Shown piece by piece: positions 24,984 to 34,261 of a stretch of 64,000 nt of DNA (position 1 is the first letter of the stretch; each line of letters starts with the position of its first letter). This DNA is from Nocardioides sp. JQ2195 (lineage in GTDB: Bacteria > Actinomycetota > Actinomycetes > Propionibacteriales > Nocardioidaceae). Below the pieces are notes generated by a model. That model was not told the DNA's origin, ran no database searches, and saw only the letters and a list, made by a program, of their open reading frames with translations. Where the stretch lies: contig NZ_CP050902.1 of NCBI RefSeq assembly GCF_012272695.1, positions 2,108,001 through 2,172,000 of the forward strand. The letters are read 5' to 3'. A program made the position numbers and the translations under genes.

Positions 24984-27679
24984 TCACCCACCGCGGATCG
25001 GGACAAGCCTCCTCCGGTTCGATAGCAGTGCTACGTCCTTCCTCGTATCGCCGACCTGCAGCCGACTGAGGACTGTCTGCTGGGTCTCCGGCGACCAGTA
25101 GATTTGCAGTTCCCGCCGCGCCCGTGTGATGGCCGTGTAGAAGATGTTGTGGCTGATGTCGTCCTCGTTGGCGCTGGTGATGACGATCTTCACCGTGTCG
25201 TACTCAAGACCTTGTGCCTTGTGAATGCCTACCGCGTAGGCCACTTGGAAGGGCACAGTGGTCGTGTCGAGGTCGTCGTCCTCATCACTGATGTCTATGT
25301 CGTAGACCGAGAACCGGACCGTCGAGTCAGCCACCCAGTGGAGATCAAAGTAGCCATCTACATCGAGCCCGGTGACGGGTCGGTCGAGCCGAACATCGAA
25401 CTGGATGCTCCCGTCTTCGGACTCAACGCGCATGATGGTCCCCTTGAGATTGTTGTAGATCAGCGGCTTAAAGCGATTCGTGTCTGCGAACAGCACGGGG
25501 TCGCCGACCTTGAAGACAGCGGGGCCCCAGGCCACGGCGGGGTTGGGGTTGCTGGCCTGAAGGAAGCGGTTGATGTTGTTGATGCCGTACAGCCCGTCGT
25601 AGTTGAGGGCGAGGATGATGTCGTCAGCGGAGTTCTTCGCGAGAAGCGTGGCGTCCAGGGGCGTGGAGTACCCGTTCCGTGCAATGACCTCAGTGATGCC
25701 ATCATCGAGGGTGCGGACCTTGCTCCAGAGGTCGACCAAGGCGTCGCTGCTCGTGCGGTAGGGAGTCGTCAACTCGAAGACGGACGCTGCCGGGACGTAG
25801 GACCGGATGACGTTGAACCAGTTGCCGAACCTTATGGACTCGATCTGGAACACGTCGCCCACGAGGACGAGCAACTTAAAGTTTGTCGTCTCCAGGATGG
25901 CCAGCAGGTCCGAGTTGCTCACGGTTGAGCACTCGTCGATGACCAGCACGTCGTACTCGCCGCTCGGGGTGTGCTTGTGGCTGGCGACGGTCCGGAAGAT
26001 CGCGTTCGGCGCGGTCAGCCGCCGACGCAGATTCTCGACCGCAGGGTGGGTGTTTGCGAGGAACAGCTTCGGGTTGCCGGCGAAGTAGCTCGCAATGTGG
26101 TCCACCATGCGCGTCTTTCCCGTGCCTGCCGCTCCGTAGACCAGCGCGACCCGAGACTGGGCGAAAAGCGTGATGAGTGCCTCCCTCTTCGCCGGGTCGT
26201 CAACGACGTGCGCCGTGGTGCCAAGCCACTGCTCCACCGCCGCGGTGTAGCCGCTCACTCCCCCAGCCGCATGCTCCTCCAACATGGTCACAATGTCGTA
26301 GGTGTCGTCCTCGTATCCCTGGATGAACACGTGGCCCTTGTCGAGGACGAGGTCTCGGGCCGGGCGATGGGTGTAATAGAGGTTCCCGTTGTAGGTGTCG
26401 ATGAGGTCGCCCACGTCGCCGAGGTCCTCCAGTTCTGCGACCGGCGTGTAGAGGACGCCCCTGTCCTCCACGTTGCGCTGAACTCGCCGTGCCAATAACT
26501 CATGGGTCCGGCCGTCGGGGTCAAGGCTGTTGATGAGGTCCCAGAAGCGGGGGTTGTGCGCCCGCGGCGCCGTACAGAACGGCATGTCGTCAAAGGGAAT
26601 GCAGCCGTAGCTCAGGTTCAGGTTCGACAAGCGGGTGTTGGGCTCCCAGTAGTACTGCGCCTTGAGGACCTCGTTGCGCATCCGCAAGAGCAGGTAGCGG
26701 AGAACGTTGTGCCCACGCCGCTCTCCTCGAATAATGCAGCGCGCCTCATCCATCGCGGGGAAGATCTGCGGGTTCTTGGTGCTGACAGTCCCCCGCGCCT
26801 TCAGGTCGTCGTAGCGCTCGGGCGTGGCGTCGATGAGTCGAGCAGTGTCGAGCCAGCGGTGAGGCGGCCCATCACGAACTTGTACTCGGCGGAGTCGGTA
26901 CGCACCTTCTTGGTGTCCTGACCGACGATGCTCGCGAAGTGTTCCAGCTCGCAGGGACGGATGGAGACTTCCCAGTTCCTGATGAGGGTCACCGGCATCT
27001 GCTGGCCGAACACCTCGATGGTGGCCGCTTGGAGCCCGAGGTTGGCGGAGTAGTTGTCCGCGATGTCGATGCTGGTGAAACCGATGATGCGGTCGGCCTT
27101 GCTGACCCGGTTGACCGCCTTGTAGAAGGTGACCTCGTAGTAGACGCGACCGCCCGTGACGAAGGGGCGGGTCTTGTGGATGTAGTAGCGATCCCAGCGT
27201 TCAGAGGTCGCTCGCCCGGGCTTGTCGACCTCGAGGGCAATCTTCTCGTGGTACTCGGCAAGTGCCGGGTCTTGGTCCAGAGGGAAGGATTCGAGGTTGC
27301 CGAGGATATCCACGCCGGCCTCGCCACGCAGCAAGATCCGCAGCCGAAGCAGGTACTCGTGGTAACGGAGCATGAGTCGCTCGGACGTGTCTTCGTCGAA
27401 GGTGTAGTGGGAGGTGGACGGTTGGAGGAGCGCGTGGAACTTGCTGACGAAATTGAGACGCCCGTTGGCCTTCACCCAGGCCAGCGCGGCCTCGATGGCA
27501 GCGTAGTCATGCTCGGCATCCCCGCTCGCCGTGTGCAGGAGGACGGCAACCCCTTCAACCAGATTCCGCAACTGACCGAGCACGTTCTGCGACAGGAGGT
27601 CTCGCTGGTTAGCCAACGTGGAGATGTTGGAGCAGACGACTTGGTCTACGGCGTCGATGTGGTTGGCGACCGTTGCCAC
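24984..27679 (-). pseudogene. SF1 helicase of a defence-type locus, split by a 1-nt frameshift
   Basis: Two frames together encode about 897 aa. The first (26801-27679, 292 aa) reads well to AEYKFVM. A shift at about 26873 then gives DGPPHRWLDTARLIDATPERYDDLKARG, which continues into the second frame without a start codon. Reading GTGATGGG as GTGGATGGG (one lost G) restores a single frame. Helicase motifs: VALVYGAAGTGKTR (Walker A), VLVIDECSTVSN (motif II), LVLVGDVFQIESI (III), TTPYRTS (IV), VAYAVGIHKAQGLEYD (V) and FYTAITRARRELQIYW (VI). This is the UvrD/RecD/Pif1-like layout. The N-terminal 300 residues are an unassigned domain. It is divergent from the methylase operon (112-bp gap). Either an inactivated gene or a base-calling error. 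Confidence 0.8.
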
Positions 27680-27790
27680 TCGTGATCCTCCCGCGCAAGA
27701 TCAATCTTCGGACAGGCTCAGACGCTAGCGCGAAGGCCCCCAAGCTGAGGGAGAATCGACGAGTTCGGGGAGACAACATAGGCTGATGCT

Positions 27791-28102
27791 GTGGATGACG
27801 GCCTTTTGGCAGATCCCCGCCCGGTCCAGCCGCAGCAGCCGGCGCCCAGCACCGAGACCCTTCCTGCCTGGCAGATCGCCTCACTGCGCAAGGGTCTCGA
27901 CGACCTCGGCCTGATAACGATGGAAGAGCGTCAATCTCTTGTAGTCGAGTTGGCCGGCCGCCCGGTTGCCTCGCTCCGTGACCTCACAGTCGCCGAGGCC
28001 CGAGTCATCACCGAGGAGTTGGCCGCGCGCAAGGGGCCAGCTCAGACCTCCGGCAGTGCCTGGGACAACCGCGACGCGGATACGTGGATCGACCGGCTCT
28101 GA
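27791..28102 (+). CDS. Small protein of unknown function, first in the methylase operon
   Basis: 103 aa from a GTG at 27791. A proline/glutamine-rich N-terminus is followed by a probable helical domain: AWQIASLRKGLDDLGLITMEERQSLVVELAGRPVASLRDLTVAEARVITEELAARK. It ends WDNRDADTWIDRL. I do not recognise the family. It lies divergent from the helicase and 96 bp before the methyltransferase, suggesting a small accessory or regulatory component of the defence cluster. Confidence 0.6.
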   Translation: MDDGLLADPRPVQPQQPAPSTETLPAWQIASLRKGLDDLGLITMEERQSLVVELAGRPVASLRDLTVAEARVITEELAARKGPAQTSGSAWDNRDADTWIDRL

Positions 28103-28198
28103 TCATGCCGACACCGAACTGTCGGTGGTCGCCTCCAAGATTGAAGCCAATCCGGACGGTAGATTCAGACCAAGCAGTTCAGGGCGAAGGGGTTTCAC

Positions 28199-29203
28199 AT
28201 GGCTAGACGAGCGGCATCGCGCGCTCCCCATGTCCCCTCCAGTGCTTCACGACTCCCGGACGGTCGTTTGAAGGACACCCCGGCCAACCGAGCCCTGCAT
28301 CCTGTGGAGACCCCGCAGTCGCTATTCGAGAGCCCCGCGCTCAAAGAGCAGGCCTACTTCTCCGACAGCCGGTCGCTGGTTTTCAACAACGACGTGTCGA
28401 AGGTGCTGCAGGTCCTAGCGAACGAGGGTGTCCAGGTCGACTCAATCGTGACCTCGCCCCCGTTCTACGGCCAGCGGGACTACGGCGTGGACGGCCAAAT
28501 CGGCCTCGAGCAGCACCCGCAGGAGTTCGTCGACGCCCTCGTTGAGATCTTCGAACTCTGCCGGCCGATCCTCAAGGACACCGGCAGCATGTGGGTGAAC
28601 CTAGGCGACACCTACTGGAGCGGTAAGGGTGCCCACAAGAGCAGTGAAGCCAAGCAAGGTGCGCGGCGCTTCGGCGTACGTCCGCAGGACCTCCCAGGCG
28701 ACGGTCTCTGGGCTCGCCCGAAGCAGCTTCTGCTGATTCCACACCGCTTCGCGATCGCGATGCAGGACGCGGGGTGGCTCGTTCGCAACGACAACGTCTG
28801 GATCAAGCCAAACCCGATCCCGGACCAGGTTCGCGACCGGTCATCGATGAGCCACGAGTACGTGTTCCACATGACGAAGGAACGCTGGTACTACTACGAC
28901 CGCGCCCCGGTCGGGCGGGTGTCCTCGACTGGAGGAACGCTGCCGCCCCTGTCGACCTGGGTCGTGAGACCGTCCCGTGGCAACAAGAAGCACAAGGCTT
29001 CGTTCTCCGAAGAGCTTGTGCGCATCCCCGTGCTTGCGACGACACCGAAGAACGGCATCGTGCTCGACCCATTTGGCGGAAGCGGCACCACGCTGCGCTT
29101 CGCTCGCAAGAATGGCTTCCGCAGCATCGGTATCGACCTGAACCCCGACTATTGCGAGGAAATGGCGACGTCGCTGCGCGAGCTAGCTGAGCAGGAGGAC
29201 TGA
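28199..29203 (+). CDS. DNA methyltransferase (probable N4-cytosine or N6-adenine, beta class)
   Basis: 334 aa from ATG 28199 with AAGGGG about 5 nt upstream. Motif order is catalytic first, SAM-binding last. The catalytic motif IV TSPPFYGQRDYG (residues 85-96) is the S-P-P-F/Y form common in N4-cytosine enzymes. The SAM motif I VLDPFGGSGTT lies near residues 288-298, followed by RSIGIDLNPDYCEEMA. This permuted order is the beta class. SSMSHEYVFHMTKERWYYYDR is typical of motif VIII-X surroundings. It presumably modifies the recognition site of the adjacent McrBC-like restriction genes. The stop (TGA 29201-29203) abuts the next start, GTG 29204. Confidence 0.9.
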   Translation: MARRAASRAPHVPSSASRLPDGRLKDTPANRALHPVETPQSLFESPALKEQAYFSDSRSLVFNNDVSKVLQVLANEGVQVDSIVTSPPFYGQRDYGVDGQIGLEQHPQEFVDALVEIFELCRPILKDTGSMWVNLGDTYWSGKGAHKSSEAKQGARRFGVRPQDLPGDGLWARPKQLLLIPHRFAIAMQDAGWLVRNDNVWIKPNPIPDQVRDRSSMSHEYVFHMTKERWYYYDRAPVGRVSSTGGTLPPLSTWVVRPSRGNKKHKASFSEELVRIPVLATTPKNGIVLDPFGGSGTTLRFARKNGFRSIGIDLNPDYCEEMATSLRELAEQED

Positions 29204-29866
29204 GTGCCCAAGTATCTGGCCGAAGCCGAGATCCGCCACGCCGTCGAGCAGCTCGAGCGGTCGTCCGCCCGCCAGCGGATGTGCGAGTTCCTCATCGCAC
29301 TGCGGACGCTGAAGCTTGCCGGTACGCAGCAGGTGGCGGTCGCCGAATCTGTGTCGGACTACGTGCAGGCCGTCAACGAGCTCACCAACTGGGCCAGTCC
29401 CGACGACGTCGACAAGCCCTACTTCAACCCGTTCGGCAGCGAGGCCGCGTTCAAGGGTCCGAAGTTCCCGTCCAACGGCCCATCGAACACCATGCACGGC
29501 TGGGCCACCCAGGCTGACTCCCCGCTGGAGATCATCCAGAAGACCCGCCCCAAGTCGATCGCGCGCCGGCCCATCTCGGAGGCTCAGCTGTGCACCTTCC
29601 TGCTGAAGCGTGCCGGTGGCCTGGAGCCCCCGCGACTGATCGACATCGCGGTCTGGTTCTTCCGGTCCACGGACCTCGAGGGTCAGGGCGGCAGCCTGCC
29701 GACGCGCGTTGAACTCGAGGCAATGGTCGCCGAGGAGATCGGCCTGACCGACGAAGACGTCGCCGCGCTCTTCCGGCTCGAGGCTGACGACACAGACGCC
29801 GACCAGCCCGACGTCGCTGAGGCCAGCGGTGAGGACACCGACGCCGAAGCGGAGACCCTCCTGTGA
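29204..29866 (+). CDS. Unknown protein between methylase and McrB-like gene
   Basis: 220 aa from GTG 29204. It begins KYLAEAEIRHAVEQLERSSARQRMCEFLIALRTLKLAG; the middle contains YFNPFGSEAAFKGPKFPSNGPSNTMHGW and RPISEAQLCTFLLKRAGG; the last 40 residues are strongly acidic (LEADDTDADQPDVAEASGED). No family recognised. It is translationally linked on both sides: it starts directly after the methylase stop and overlaps the McrB-like start by GTGA. It is therefore probably a subunit or specificity/adaptor component of the system. Confidence 0.75.
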   Translation: MPKYLAEAEIRHAVEQLERSSARQRMCEFLIALRTLKLAGTQQVAVAESVSDYVQAVNELTNWASPDDVDKPYFNPFGSEAAFKGPKFPSNGPSNTMHGWATQADSPLEIIQKTRPKSIARRPISEAQLCTFLLKRAGGLEPPRLIDIAVWFFRSTDLEGQGGSLPTRVELEAMVAEEIGLTDEDVAALFRLEADDTDADQPDVAEASGEDTDAEAETLL

Positions 29867-31059
29867 CGCTCAAGTTCGCCGACGAGGCCGCGGATCCGCG
29901 CACCTACCTGCCGCAACAGTCATCCGGACCGCGCCAGGCGCCTTCGCAGGCGTCGGGTCGCATCGGCCAAGTGTGCGAGTACATCGAGGCGTCCGGGTTC
30001 ACCTTCGAGCCCTGGCAGGTCGCGACGTTCGTGACGGCGCTGCAGACCAAGCCGTTCCTGATTCTCGCTGGCATCTCGGGCACCGGTAAGACCAAGCTGC
30101 CGCAGCTCGTCGCGGAGGCCACCGGCGCGAAGGTCGTCATCGTGCCGGTCCGTCCCGACTGGACTGACTCCAGCGACCTGCTGGGTTACGAGCGTCTCGG
30201 CGGTGAGTTCGTCCCCGGCCACCTGCTGACCCTTTGTCAGCGGGCGATGCAGGAGAAAGACACCCAGTTCTTCTTCGTGCTCGACGAGATGAACGTCGCC
30301 CGGGTGGAGTACTACTTCGCTGAGGTTCTCAGCGTGATGGAGAACCGTCGCTGGACTGACCAGGGGACGGCCATCAGCCCGCCGCTGAACCTGCTGGCCC
30401 CTGACCTGTCTGCGAACGAGCAGGGTGGCATCGACTGGAGTGGTGTCTACCTGCCGCCGAACGTTTCGGTCATCGGCACCGTCAACATGGACGAGACCAC
30501 CCACGACTTCTCCCGCAAGGTACTCGACCGCGCGTTCGTCCTCGAGCTCTCCGAGGTCGACCTGTCGGTCTACGGCACAACCGCCGCCTCGCTCCCGGCC
30601 CCGGCTGTCTGGAAGGCGCCTGAGTGGTCGCCGGCTCACCTGCGACTCGCTGACGTTCCCGATGTTGAGTCGAACCAGACCATCGTCGAGGCCGTCAACG
30701 CGCTGATCCGGGCCAACGAGTCGCTGCAGCGCGCGCAATTGCAGGTCGGGTTCCGGGTGCGTGACGAGGTTGCGCTGTTCTGCCTCAACGCTGCCGGTTC
30801 GGCGGAGCACTTCGTCACTCGCGACGAGACCGTCATCGCGCCGCTCGACCTCTGCCTCAGCATGAAGGTGCTCCCTCGCCTGCAGGGCGGCGGCGCGCTC
30901 CTGCGTGATGTGCTCGTGGATCTGGCTGGATGGACCACCTCCAGCCCCAGCGAGGCTTCCGGCTCTGAGAGCCCGTCTGGCTTCCCGCGGACCGACGACC
31001 GCGTCCGGTTGATGCAGCAGCGGCTCGACCAGACCGGATTCACCTCGTACTGGGTCTGA
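29863..31059 (+). CDS. McrB-like AAA+ GTPase/ATPase (restriction motor)
   Basis: 398 aa from GTG 29863, overlapping the preceding stop. Walker A ILAGISGTGKTKLPQLVAE lies near residues 67-83, FFFVLDEMNVARVEYYF (Walker B) near 134-150, and the McrB-specific signature GTVNMDETTHDFSRKVLDRAF near 205-225. VPVRPDWTDSSDLLGY is also typical. McrB-type motors use GTP to translocate DNA and activate the McrC nuclease. The N-terminal DNA-recognition domain of E. coli McrB is absent (only about 45 residues precede the motor), so DNA recognition may be supplied by the neighbouring 220-aa protein. The next gene begins 3 nt after its stop. Confidence 0.9.
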   Translation: MTLKFADEAADPRTYLPQQSSGPRQAPSQASGRIGQVCEYIEASGFTFEPWQVATFVTALQTKPFLILAGISGTGKTKLPQLVAEATGAKVVIVPVRPDWTDSSDLLGYERLGGEFVPGHLLTLCQRAMQEKDTQFFFVLDEMNVARVEYYFAEVLSVMENRRWTDQGTAISPPLNLLAPDLSANEQGGIDWSGVYLPPNVSVIGTVNMDETTHDFSRKVLDRAFVLELSEVDLSVYGTTAASLPAPAVWKAPEWSPAHLRLADVPDVESNQTIVEAVNALIRANESLQRAQLQVGFRVRDEVALFCLNAAGSAEHFVTRDETVIAPLDLCLSMKVLPRLQGGGALLRDVLVDLAGWTTSSPSEASGSESPSGFPRTDDRVRLMQQRLDQTGFTSYWV

Positions 31060-31062
31060 CCC

Positions 31063-32874
31063 ATGAGCCTTCGTATCCAGACTGACCGCTGGGACATCAC
31101 CGTCGAGGGCGTCAACAAGGCGAGCGTGTGGGAGGGGCGCGCCGGCGCTCAGCAGCCTCGCCTCCGCGTGACGACAGAGGGCCGGGACCGCGTCCTCGAA
31201 GTCACGGCCGATGGCACGACGAGCCATCCCGAGGCGCGGACATACGACGGAGTCGGTGCACGCCTGGTCGAAGAGACGAACTACCGGCTGAGCATCGTCA
31301 ACAAGGTCGGCAACCAGCCCACCATGGCCCACCTCGACCCCGCGCTGGTCCGCGACGTACGCCCGATCCCGGGGTACGCAGACGTCCTCAGCGGAAACAT
31401 CAACTTCCGCTCGCAGGTCGGAGACAGTCGATTCCTGATCAGCGATGACGAGTCGAGCATCGAGGTAATCGTCGAGGTGCGCCCGTCGAAGCTCGACTAC
31501 GAGACCGACTACGAGGAGCTCCTGGACAGCGTCACGGGTCTGGCGCGTCAGCTGGTACTTGAGTTCCTCCGCGCCACCACCCGTGGCGCCAGCACTGGCT
31601 CTGATCCGGCGACACGCCAGATTGAATGGCTTCTCCTTCTTCGCGAGGAGGTGCAGGGGCTGAAGCAGGCGCTGGCGTACATCGCAGCGAATCCGCACCA
31701 GCAGCTCGTGCGCGAGACTCAGCTGGTCGCGGCCGAGCGCATCCGTCGCCCTTCGGCCGCGACCCTTCGGGCGGTGGTCCGCGGTAGTGGCGAGGGCAGC
31801 TGGCAGGTCTCGCCTGGCATCGGCCGCCACAGGTCCCGCCTTCCCGCATCGCAGCCGTACGAGACGCTGGACAGCCCGGAGAACCGCTGGCTGCGCGTGC
31901 AGTTGGAGAGGGCGACGAATTCGCTGGCCCAGTTGCGTGAGGCCCACGAGGCATCACAGTCGAACCGCAAGGGAAAGCCGAGCGCCCGCAACGTCGCGAT
32001 CGCGAACGAGCTCGCAGCGATGGAAGAGTCGCTGGTGCCATTCCTGAGCACGTCGCCGCTCACGGACGCCGCGCCTATCGTCGCTCAGGGGTTCACGTCG
32101 CTGACGCTGCAGGGCCGCCCGGGCTACCGCGAGGCATACCAGGCTCTGCTCCGGCTCAACATGTCGCTAATCGTTGGTGGCGACGCGGTCAACATCCCCA
32201 TGCGGGATCTCTCAGAGCTGTACGAGATCTGGTGCTTCCTCGCTGTGGTCCACCAGGTCTCCGAGGTTCTCGACACACCGATCGACGTCTTCGACCTGAT
32301 CGAACTGCGCGACACCGGTGTCCGGCTCAACCTCGTCCCGGGCGCGAAGAGCACGGTCAAGATCCAGGCCGCCACCTGTGCCGCCAACGTCACCTATAAC
32401 CGTGAGTATCAGATGCGGTCGGGTCCGCAGCGGCCCGACATCGTTATCGAGTTGCTTCGCGATGATATGCCGCCGGTCTTGCTGTTGCTCGACGCCAAGT
32501 ACCGCGTCGACTCCACCCCTGAGTACGTACGGACGTTCGGGTGTCCGGGACCGCCAGCGGACGCCATCGGCCAGTTGCACAGATATCGTGACGCCATAAC
32601 CGTGAAGTACCCGAGGTATCGGCGGGGTCGTCCAGTGGTTCGAGCTGCTGCCCTGTTCCCCCTCGGCGAAGGCGATTCCCAGGCGTGGGTGGAGCATCCG
32701 TACTTTGGGGCCATCGACGAAGTAGGCATCGGCGCACTGCCATTCCTGCCCAGCAACACCGCTTGGGTGGAAGAATGGCTTCGTCACGGAATCGACGCCC
32801 CAGCAGATCGTCTTGCGTGGCCCGGTCCCGACTTCATCGCGTGGAGCCAGGTCCGGAAACCTTCCCACCTCTGA
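31063..32874 (+). CDS. DUF2357 / McrC-like PD-(D/E)XK nuclease subunit
   Basis: 603 aa. The N-terminal half is a beta-rich region (LRIQTDRWDITVEGVNKASVW, ARTYDGVGARLVEETNYRLSIVNK) of the DUF2357 type, followed by helical segments around residues 160-330. A C-terminal nuclease fold carries RPDIVIELL ... VLLLLDAKYRVD near residues 456-483, i.e. the D ... D-x-K active site of PD-(D/E)XK enzymes. Such proteins pair with McrB-like motors in McrBC-related restriction. Its 3' end overlaps the convergent nuclease gene by 41 nt. Confidence 0.85.
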   Translation: MSLRIQTDRWDITVEGVNKASVWEGRAGAQQPRLRVTTEGRDRVLEVTADGTTSHPEARTYDGVGARLVEETNYRLSIVNKVGNQPTMAHLDPALVRDVRPIPGYADVLSGNINFRSQVGDSRFLISDDESSIEVIVEVRPSKLDYETDYEELLDSVTGLARQLVLEFLRATTRGASTGSDPATRQIEWLLLLREEVQGLKQALAYIAANPHQQLVRETQLVAAERIRRPSAATLRAVVRGSGEGSWQVSPGIGRHRSRLPASQPYETLDSPENRWLRVQLERATNSLAQLREAHEASQSNRKGKPSARNVAIANELAAMEESLVPFLSTSPLTDAAPIVAQGFTSLTLQGRPGYREAYQALLRLNMSLIVGGDAVNIPMRDLSELYEIWCFLAVVHQVSEVLDTPIDVFDLIELRDTGVRLNLVPGAKSTVKIQAATCAANVTYNREYQMRSGPQRPDIVIELLRDDMPPVLLLLDAKYRVDSTPEYVRTFGCPGPPADAIGQLHRYRDAITVKYPRYRRGRPVVRAAALFPLGEGDSQAWVEHPYFGAIDEVGIGALPFLPSNTAWVEEWLRHGIDAPADRLAWPGPDFIAWSQVRKPSHL

Positions 32875-33835
32875 GCGACCGATCTCCCGACGCTAACCAC
32901 GCGGCCTCGCTCTCGGCCTGAGCGACATAGCGCAGCTCGAGGGCACGTGCGATCCTCCGCTGACCAGGTGACGCCGCCGTGTGAGTCAGCGCATCCACGA
33001 GTTGATCGAGGGTGCGGGCATCAACTAAATCAGAGTCAGCGAGGTGGTCGGCATAGTCGTCGACCAGGATCCGTGAGGACAAGTCGTCGCGATGGTGCAC
33101 GACGAGCAGGTGCGGCACCACCGCACGCCCCAGCAGGTCCTCGGTCACTGCCACCCCAAGGGCGTGACATCGGACCAATTGATTTAGTTGCGGCGCACCA
33201 AAAACCGCATCCGGGTCGTTCCAGACCCCTACGCGTGCAGCGAGCTCGCGATACGGCCGCTTATCGATGTCGACCCGCCTGCTGTTGAACCTGTCGGCGT
33301 ACTTGGTCTCAATCGCGACCAGCTCGTCGCCCGAACGCGTACGCACCTGGACCAGGGCATCGATGCGCGTCATATCGTTGAGGTACTCGCTGCGGCGCCG
33401 TGGGGCATATTCGACCCACACACCGGTGATCCGCTCGAGGTCCGGCCGGTCGAGAAGAAGTCCCAGCGCTCGTGCCGCCCACCGAGGCGATTCCTGCATC
33501 GTGCCGAGCAGGTTTAGGGTGAGCGTCTGGCTCGAGGTTAGGTATTTTGTGCAACGGACCGGGTCAACGCCCCACCCTGCTGCCCGGCGTCGCTGGTAGA
33601 GACGCTGAGACGCCTCCGAAGTGAAGTTGTGCCCAGCCACCGCATCAGCATCCGTCAAAATGCTTCCGAGCGCCCGCGGAGCCCTTCCTGCGGTCACGCC
33701 GAAGCTAGGTAGCCCGAGCACGGCGGCGCGATACCACGACTGGTGAAAGCGAACTCGGCGTGCGAGAACCGGCTCGTCGGGGCGCTGGGGTCCGATGACG
33801 TTGAGATCGACGTCCCTCCACCTAGTCGCACTCAC
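32834..33835 (-). CDS. Putative PD-(D/E)XK restriction-type nuclease (PGN_0703-like)
   Basis: 333 aa from GTG 33833-33835, overlapping the upstream gene stop (GTGA). The core TRIDALVQVRTRSGDELVAIETKYADRFNSR gives a D ... E-x-K active-site pattern. RYQRR-type basic segments and WGVDPVRCTKYLTSSQTLTLNLLGTMQ precede it, matching my memory of the PGN_0703 family of putative restriction endonucleases. It is convergent with the DUF2357 gene and probably a separate defence module with the small membrane protein upstream. The longer open frame to 34144 has a non-homologous leader. Confidence 0.7.
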   Translation of the reverse strand: MSATRWRDVDLNVIGPQRPDEPVLARRVRFHQSWYRAAVLGLPSFGVTAGRAPRALGSILTDADAVAGHNFTSEASQRLYQRRRAAGWGVDPVRCTKYLTSSQTLTLNLLGTMQESPRWAARALGLLLDRPDLERITGVWVEYAPRRRSEYLNDMTRIDALVQVRTRSGDELVAIETKYADRFNSRRVDIDKRPYRELAARVGVWNDPDAVFGAPQLNQLVRCHALGVAVTEDLLGRAVVPHLLVVHHRDDLSSRILVDDYADHLADSDLVDARTLDQLVDALTHTAASPGQRRIARALELRYVAQAESEAAWLASGDRSLRGGKVSGPGSTR

Positions 33836-34134
33836 CTCACAAGGGTAGGCGCGACGTTTGCCGATGCGCGGATCGACGCGTCGTCGCCCAGATTGTGGCG
33901 GGCCTTCGGCCTGCCGAGCGAGCCGATCCAAAGCATCAGCGTCCGCAAGCCCAGTAGCATCAACTTGATTGCGTCCCACCCGAGCCCGAGAACCCCAAGG
34001 TTCAACCACCCCGGAGCACCAGCGGCCACGGCCTCCGCCGTGGCGTGCATGGCGATGAGAAGTGCAGTCCCTAATGCGAGCAGCCCGACAGCAGTTCGAA
34101 GTCGCGGCGGCGCTACTCGGACGCGACGTCGCAC
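33832..34134 (-). CDS. Small two-helix membrane protein
   Basis: 100 aa from a GTG at 34132-34134. A basic N-terminus (RRRVRVAPPRLR) precedes hydrophobic helix 1 (about 13-38) and helix 2 (about 43-72), then a polar tail. It shares a GTGA overlap with the nuclease gene, which argues that it is real and co-translated. No family recognised. A membrane partner beside a nuclease is a common arrangement in defence loci, but the function here is unknown. Its 5' end coincides with the start of an integrase relic on the other strand. Confidence 0.5.
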   Translation of the reverse strand: MRRRVRVAPPRLRTAVGLLALGTALLIAMHATAEAVAAGAPGWLNLGVLGLGWDAIKLMLLGLRTLMLWIGSLGRPKARHNLGDDASIRASANVAPTLVR

Positions 34135-34261
34135 CTACACCCACCTCATGCCCACCAGCGCCGACCGCACCCGCGCAGCCATCGACACCGCTTTCACCAC
34201 GGATCGAACCAAGGACGAGAACTACAACGAGGCCGCCGACGAGTACACGTCAACCACCTAG
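34132..34261 (+). pseudogene. 3'-end relic of a second tyrosine integrase
   Basis: The plus-strand frame reads RRTYTHLMPTSADRTRAAID, then TAF and a polar tail ending at TAG 34259-34261. Y-x-H-L followed by P-x-S-x-D-R-T-R-x-A-I/V-D is the C-terminus of phage-type tyrosine integrases; the Tyr would be the nucleophile. Nothing upstream in this frame is integrase-like, so only about 40 codons survive. It marks an old recombination boundary inside the island, between the defence segment and Lsr2. Confidence 0.65.
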
